From positions 28,798,123 through 28,862,122 of the forward strand of contig OZ021732.1 in NCBI GenBank assembly GCA_963978545.1: DNA of 64,000 nucleotides, written 5' to 3'. Made by a program: the position numbers and the translations under genes. This document shows, piece by piece, positions 60,250-64,000 of this stretch; within the stretch, counting starts at the first letter, position 1; every line of letters begins with the position of its first letter. The notes beneath the pieces are model-generated. The model saw only the letters and a list, made by a program, of their open reading frames with translations, was not told where the DNA came from and did no database searches. This DNA is from Linyphia triangularis (lineage: Eukaryota; Arthropoda; Arachnida; Araneae; Linyphiidae).

Positions 60250-61400
60250 AGAGTAGAGCTCTGAAATTTTCATCATAAGTAGTTAGGGCCTTTTAATTGT
60301 ATACATCACAAACAGAATGTTAAAATTTTAATTAGTTCTTTTTTAATTAATAAATAAATATGTTACAAAACGATATCTAATAGAGCTAAAGCTCTGAAAT
60401 TTTCAACATAAGTAGTTTTGGCCTTTTAATCGAACTTTTAAAAAACAAAATTTTAAATTTTTATTTTGTTCTTTTTTTAATTAATTAATAAACATTTTAC
60501 AAAACGATTACTAATAGGGCTACAGCTCTGAAATTTTCAATATAAGAAGTTTTGGTCTTCTAAATGTATACATCACAAACAGTATGTTAAAATTTTAATT
60601 AGTTGTTTTTTAATTTTTTTAATTAATTAATAAATATGTTACAAAACGATATCTAATAGGGCTACAGCTCTGAAATTTTCATCATAAGTAGTTTTGGCCT
60701 TTCAAATCGACTTTTAAAAAACAGAATTTTAAATTTTTATTTTGTTCTTTTTTAATTAATTTTTTTAATTAATTAATAAACATTTTACAAAACGACTGAT
60801 AGGACTACAGCTCTGAAATTTTCAACATAAGTAGTTTTGGCCTTCTATTTGGACTTTTGAAAAACAGAATTTTAAATTTTTATTTAGTTTCTTTTTAATT
60901 AATATTTTACAAAGCGATTTCTAATAGGGCTACAGCTCTAAAATTTTCAACATTAGTAGTTTTGGTCTTCTAATTGGACTTAAGAAAAAGAGAATTTTAA
61001 ATTTTTGTTTAGTTCGTTATTAATTAATTTTTTTAATTAATTAGTATATATATATTACAAAACGATTTCAAATAGGGCTACAGCTTTGAAATTTTCAACA
61101 TAAATAGTTGTGGCCTTCTAATTGGATTTTTTAAAAATAGAAGATTTTTTTTTTAATTATTAATTAACAAATATTTTACATAATGATTTGTAATTGGGCT
61201 ACATTTCTGAAATTTTCAACACAAGTAGTTTTGGCCTTATAACTGGACTGACAAAAAAAATGTTAAAATTTTAATTTGTTTTTCAATTAATTTTTTCACA
61301 AAAAGCGACTTCGAATATGCCTAGATCTCTGAAAGTTTCAACATAAGTAGTTTTAGCCTCTAATTTTGCTTTCCACAAAAAAGTGTTAAAATAATCTTAA
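60250..61400 (+). repeat. Satellite array inside the Helitron, nine units of 121-148 bp
   Basis: Each unit contains CTCTGAAATTTTCAACATAA then GTAGTTTTGGCCTT, an AATTTTAAATTTTTATTT stretch, a variable TTTTTTAATTAATTAATAA block and ACAAAACGATTTCTAATAGG. Unit starts are near 60,258, 60,391, 60,525, 60,667, 60,810, 60,935, 61,083, 61,205 and 61,326. Length varies mainly in the AATTAATTAA block. Confidence 0.8.
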
Positions 61401-61499
61401 AGGGATGTTGTATTATTGTGTAAAAGGGGAATTTAATTTTTTTTTCTTGACAAGGGAGAGGCTTTCAATATTAAGTATTTACGTAGCAATTAGATTATA

Positions 61500-61690
61500 G
61501 TGAGTGAAGCGAGCTTATGCTTACTCAGCAATGAACCTTTCAGTGAGCGAAACGAGCCTATGCTTGCATAGCAATGAACCTTTTAACGAGTGAAATAAGC
61601 CTGTGTTTATGTGTCCCTGAACTTTTCAGCGAACGAAGCGAGCTCGATTTTACGTAGTAATGAACCTTCCTTGCGAGTGAAGCGCCAAAA
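61500..61690 (+). repeat. Short tandem repeat, ~60 bp, three to four units
   Basis: GTGAAGCGAGCTTATGCTTA ... GCAATGAACCTTTCA recurs with GCGAAACGAGCCTATGCTT, GTGAAATAAGCCTGTGTTTA and GCGAACGAAGCGAGCTCG. These GCGA-rich motifs precede the Helitron 3' terminus. Confidence 0.7.
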
Positions 61691-61797
61691 ACTGGGTCCT
61701 ATACACGAATGACAGATTTCCGCAAAGCGAGGCCTCACAACTAGCTAAAATAGTGCACATGTTAAAATTTCGTAGCAAAGCAAGGGTATTTAGCTAG

Positions 61798-63628
61798 TCT
61801 CTAATAGCTAGAGTACGGCGCTTCCCGATGCGACGCAGTTGAAATTTATTCAATCGATTGCAAGCTATCAGCATGCCCCCTTTCCACCTTAACCACACAA
61901 AAAAGTGAAAAAAAGAAAAAGAAAAAAAAACGGAATGAAATTATTTTTCCGATTATCCGGATTAGTCAAGTTACCTGTAAAAAAAAAAAAACGTTTGAAT
62001 TTGCCGGGTTCAATATGATCTCAAATTATGATTATACCCTTTTTTCGATACCTCCTACAACAGTGACACTATAACTTCGAAGATCAAGTGTGTAAAATTT
62101 CATCAGGCTCAGAATAAAATTTTACATTTACAAAAAAAAAAAAAAACAAGATCACTCTTCTTCATCCATATAACAAGACAATCACAATATGTAAAGAGTA
62201 CGAATTCATCATTTTATAAAAAAAAGAAGCCTTTTTGATTTGGTTCCCTTTCAGGTAACATTCCGATACAATCTAAAAAAACCGGACCAAAACATTTTAT
62301 TACTCTTTGCTTCATTTATTAAAAAATAACTTGAAAGCTTAAATATCACTTTTGGCAGCCATTTACCCTCTAAATGCATTCCAGGCTACACGCCCATTTC
62401 ATAAAAACCTTTAATGAAAATTCTCGCAACCCCATTTGCAATCAAGGGCAGACCTCCTCTATACCCCGCAGTGTACAACCGTAATATCCACTCTTTTCTA
62501 CGCTAATAGCCCGCCATTACCAGGCCGATAATCGAAAATGTCAGATCCTCAAAAAACTTTCCCATTTTCTACAATTTTGATACGGGCATTTAAAAAAAAA
62601 AAGCAGAGATGTATTTGCTGGGTGTGTGTTGACGAACAAGACGGGCAACTTCCTGCTTGAGAACGTCGGCAACCACAAAAGAGCTTTTTTTGGGACTTGT
62701 GACACCCGGTTTAATTACTCTGCCTTCACCTTCACAAAGGAACAACGCCCTTATTTGCTGATCACCATCTCTAATGCAACAGCCCCTATCGTGTTGTTCG
62801 TAGAGGGAGGTTCAACTGCAGAGAAAACACTAGATCAGACGCAGATCCCACACGATATGTTTGGGGGGGGCTTAAGAGGCCATATGTATACAATATGAGA
62901 GGATATTGAAACAATAACGCGACGCCCTTCGTACAGAAATTACGGTGATATTTGTGTTCAACAATATAATGTATATGTTATTCCAACACCCTCTACCATT
63001 TCATTGAAGCTTCATACAATTTTCCCAAGCTTTTTATTTTCGCCAAAAAATTGCACTGATTTTATATCCATTTTTTTGAAGTGGTGAAGTTGTTCAAGAT
63101 ATATTTCGATTTTTGAAATCTTGTAGGCAAATTAAATTTTTTTATCATAAATATTTAAAATAAGTCAAAGCAGAAAGATAATGAAATAACATTTATTTTA
63201 TAAGGTAAGAATGATGAAATAAGGTTAACTTATCGTTGCACAAAATTGTAGAGTTGCGTTTATTGTTGTTTTTTGCAAACTAGGCGGAAAAAAATTCACT
63301 GACAATGTTTCAATGGGTTTTTTTTCTTCTTTTTCTTTGTTTTCGTAACTATTTCTAAACGTGTCGAACGGTTTGAATCCCCATCTGCGCTGTCATTGTG
63401 TATCTAGAGCTGTTTAGGATAAATATGGCTCCTTTGAATTCATAAGAAAGATTTCGCTTTCGTATCCCACACTTAATCACAAAATTTGAGCCTTATTGTT
63501 GAAATGCAATCCCAATTTCAAAAATTCCTAAATTTATTTCTGTAATTTGTAAAAAGAAGAAAGAAAAAAAAAGAAAAAACAATTTCATTGTATTCAGCTT
63601 TTATGTACTGGACAGGGAATAATGGAAA
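61798..63628. other. Interval with a balanced-composition block, no gene assigned
   Basis: 62,340-62,940 is less AT-rich, non-repetitive and contains a 90-codon plus-strand frame (62,626-62,898) with no recognisable domain and no clear splice sites. Conserved non-coding DNA or an unknown exon are both possible. The rest is AT-rich. Confidence 0.25.
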
Positions 63629-64000
63629 CTAGGGGGCTTCGCCCCCAGCTAGCTAACGCTCGCCAACCCCCAAACGCCTCGCTACGCTCGGATTGAGCGG
63701 CTTTGCCGCTCGAATTTGTGGTTAAAACATCTTGCTTCGCTCGAATAGGTTTCCCAGCCATAAAAAATGTAACCAAATTTTTATAAATTTAATGTAAGGC
63801 CTAATAGAGAAAACACCCAAATTGCAAGTTTCATAATAGAAAGTTAAATATACTATCCGCCAACATTCTGACTTAAAACTTCATTAGCTATGCCCTTACA
63901 TTGAAGTCCCAATATCTTTTATTTATTCTGATAAAAAACAAAGCAAGCTACACTCACCAACCCCTGAATGCCTCGCTTGGGTTGGTTTTTCTGGATAGAA
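63629..64000 (-). mobile_element. Helitron 3' terminus on the minus strand, element continues off the right edge
   Basis: On the minus strand the element ends with the hairpin GGGGGCGAAGCCCCC followed directly by TAG, giving CTAG and then T in the flank (A at 63,628 on plus). A GC-rich hairpin before CTRR is the Helitron 3' hallmark. Interior CTCGCTACGCTCGG, GCCGCTCG and CTTCGCTCG motifs echo the 3' block of the Helitron at 60,193, in the opposite orientation. Confidence 0.6.

Larger units (their letters stand above)
60193..61797 (+). mobile_element. Non-autonomous Helitron, 1,605 bp
   Basis: Begins TCTATAATAATAAAACAAGC directly after A (60,192) and ends ...GGGTATTTAGCTAG directly before T (61,798): 5'-TC, 3'-CTAG and insertion between A and T, the Helitron signature, with no target duplication. 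No Rep/helicase frame. The interior is a nine-copy satellite (60,250-61,400) and a GCGAGC-rich short-repeat block (61,500-61,690). A second CTAG at 61,731 may be an older internal terminus. Confidence 0.7.

Noticed and set aside
60250..61400. CRISPR-like array
   Set aside because: Units are similar along their whole 121-148 bp with no unique spacers, and the context is eukaryotic and inside a Helitron.

Overview
This 64 kb window is AT-rich, repeat-dense animal nuclear DNA. It has long mononucleotide runs, (AT)n tracts, tRNA-headed SINEs, many short inverted-repeat DNA elements, a Helitron and decayed transposases. There are no operons, ribosome binding sites or long open reading frames, and every reading frame over 100 aa looks like chance or repeat. 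An arthropod fits best. A chelicerate such as a spider is my guess, from the SINE tails with a GGTTGGTTG...GCGCAAGGGCAACAC block, but nothing in the window proves it.

The only convincing host coding sequence is a small minus-strand exon at 387-552. It has an acceptor, a short 5'UTR, an ATG and 37 codons reading as a signal peptide, then a GTGAGT donor; the rest of the gene lies left of base 1. A GC- and CpG-rich block with two CCAAT boxes at 37.31-37.51 kb is followed on the minus strand by a GTAAGT donor at 37,065. I infer a promoter and a non-coding first exon. If the two belong together, 553-37,065 is a roughly 36.5 kb first intron loaded with mobile DNA, and 37.5-64 kb is upstream intergenic sequence.

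The most unusual object is a composite retroposon present twice, in opposite orientations, at 30,044-31,126 (minus) and about 35,697-36,545 (plus). It reads, 5' to 3': a long foldback, a diverged copy of about the first 400 nt of 18S rRNA, then a SINE/LINE-like tail. The first copy is bounded by a 22-nt target-site duplication with one mismatch, so the foldback, rRNA and tail moved as one unit. The same foldback occurs without rRNA at 7.49-7.94 kb.

Other elements with visible boundaries: hAT-like elements with 8-bp duplications at 15,467-16,687, 47,306-47,712 (inside a decayed transposase) and 56,752-57,251, with a relative at 42.67-43.18 kb; piggyBac-like elements flanked by TTAA at 12,008-12,231 and 51,058-51,950; a foldback mariner at 52,028-52,566; a non-autonomous Helitron at 60,193-61,797 carrying a nine-copy internal satellite, and a second Helitron terminus at 63,629; three tRNA-derived SINEs; and a nested pair at 20.46-21.56 kb whose empty site is preserved at about 5.07 kb. 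The stretches between are AT-rich with no gene I can support.
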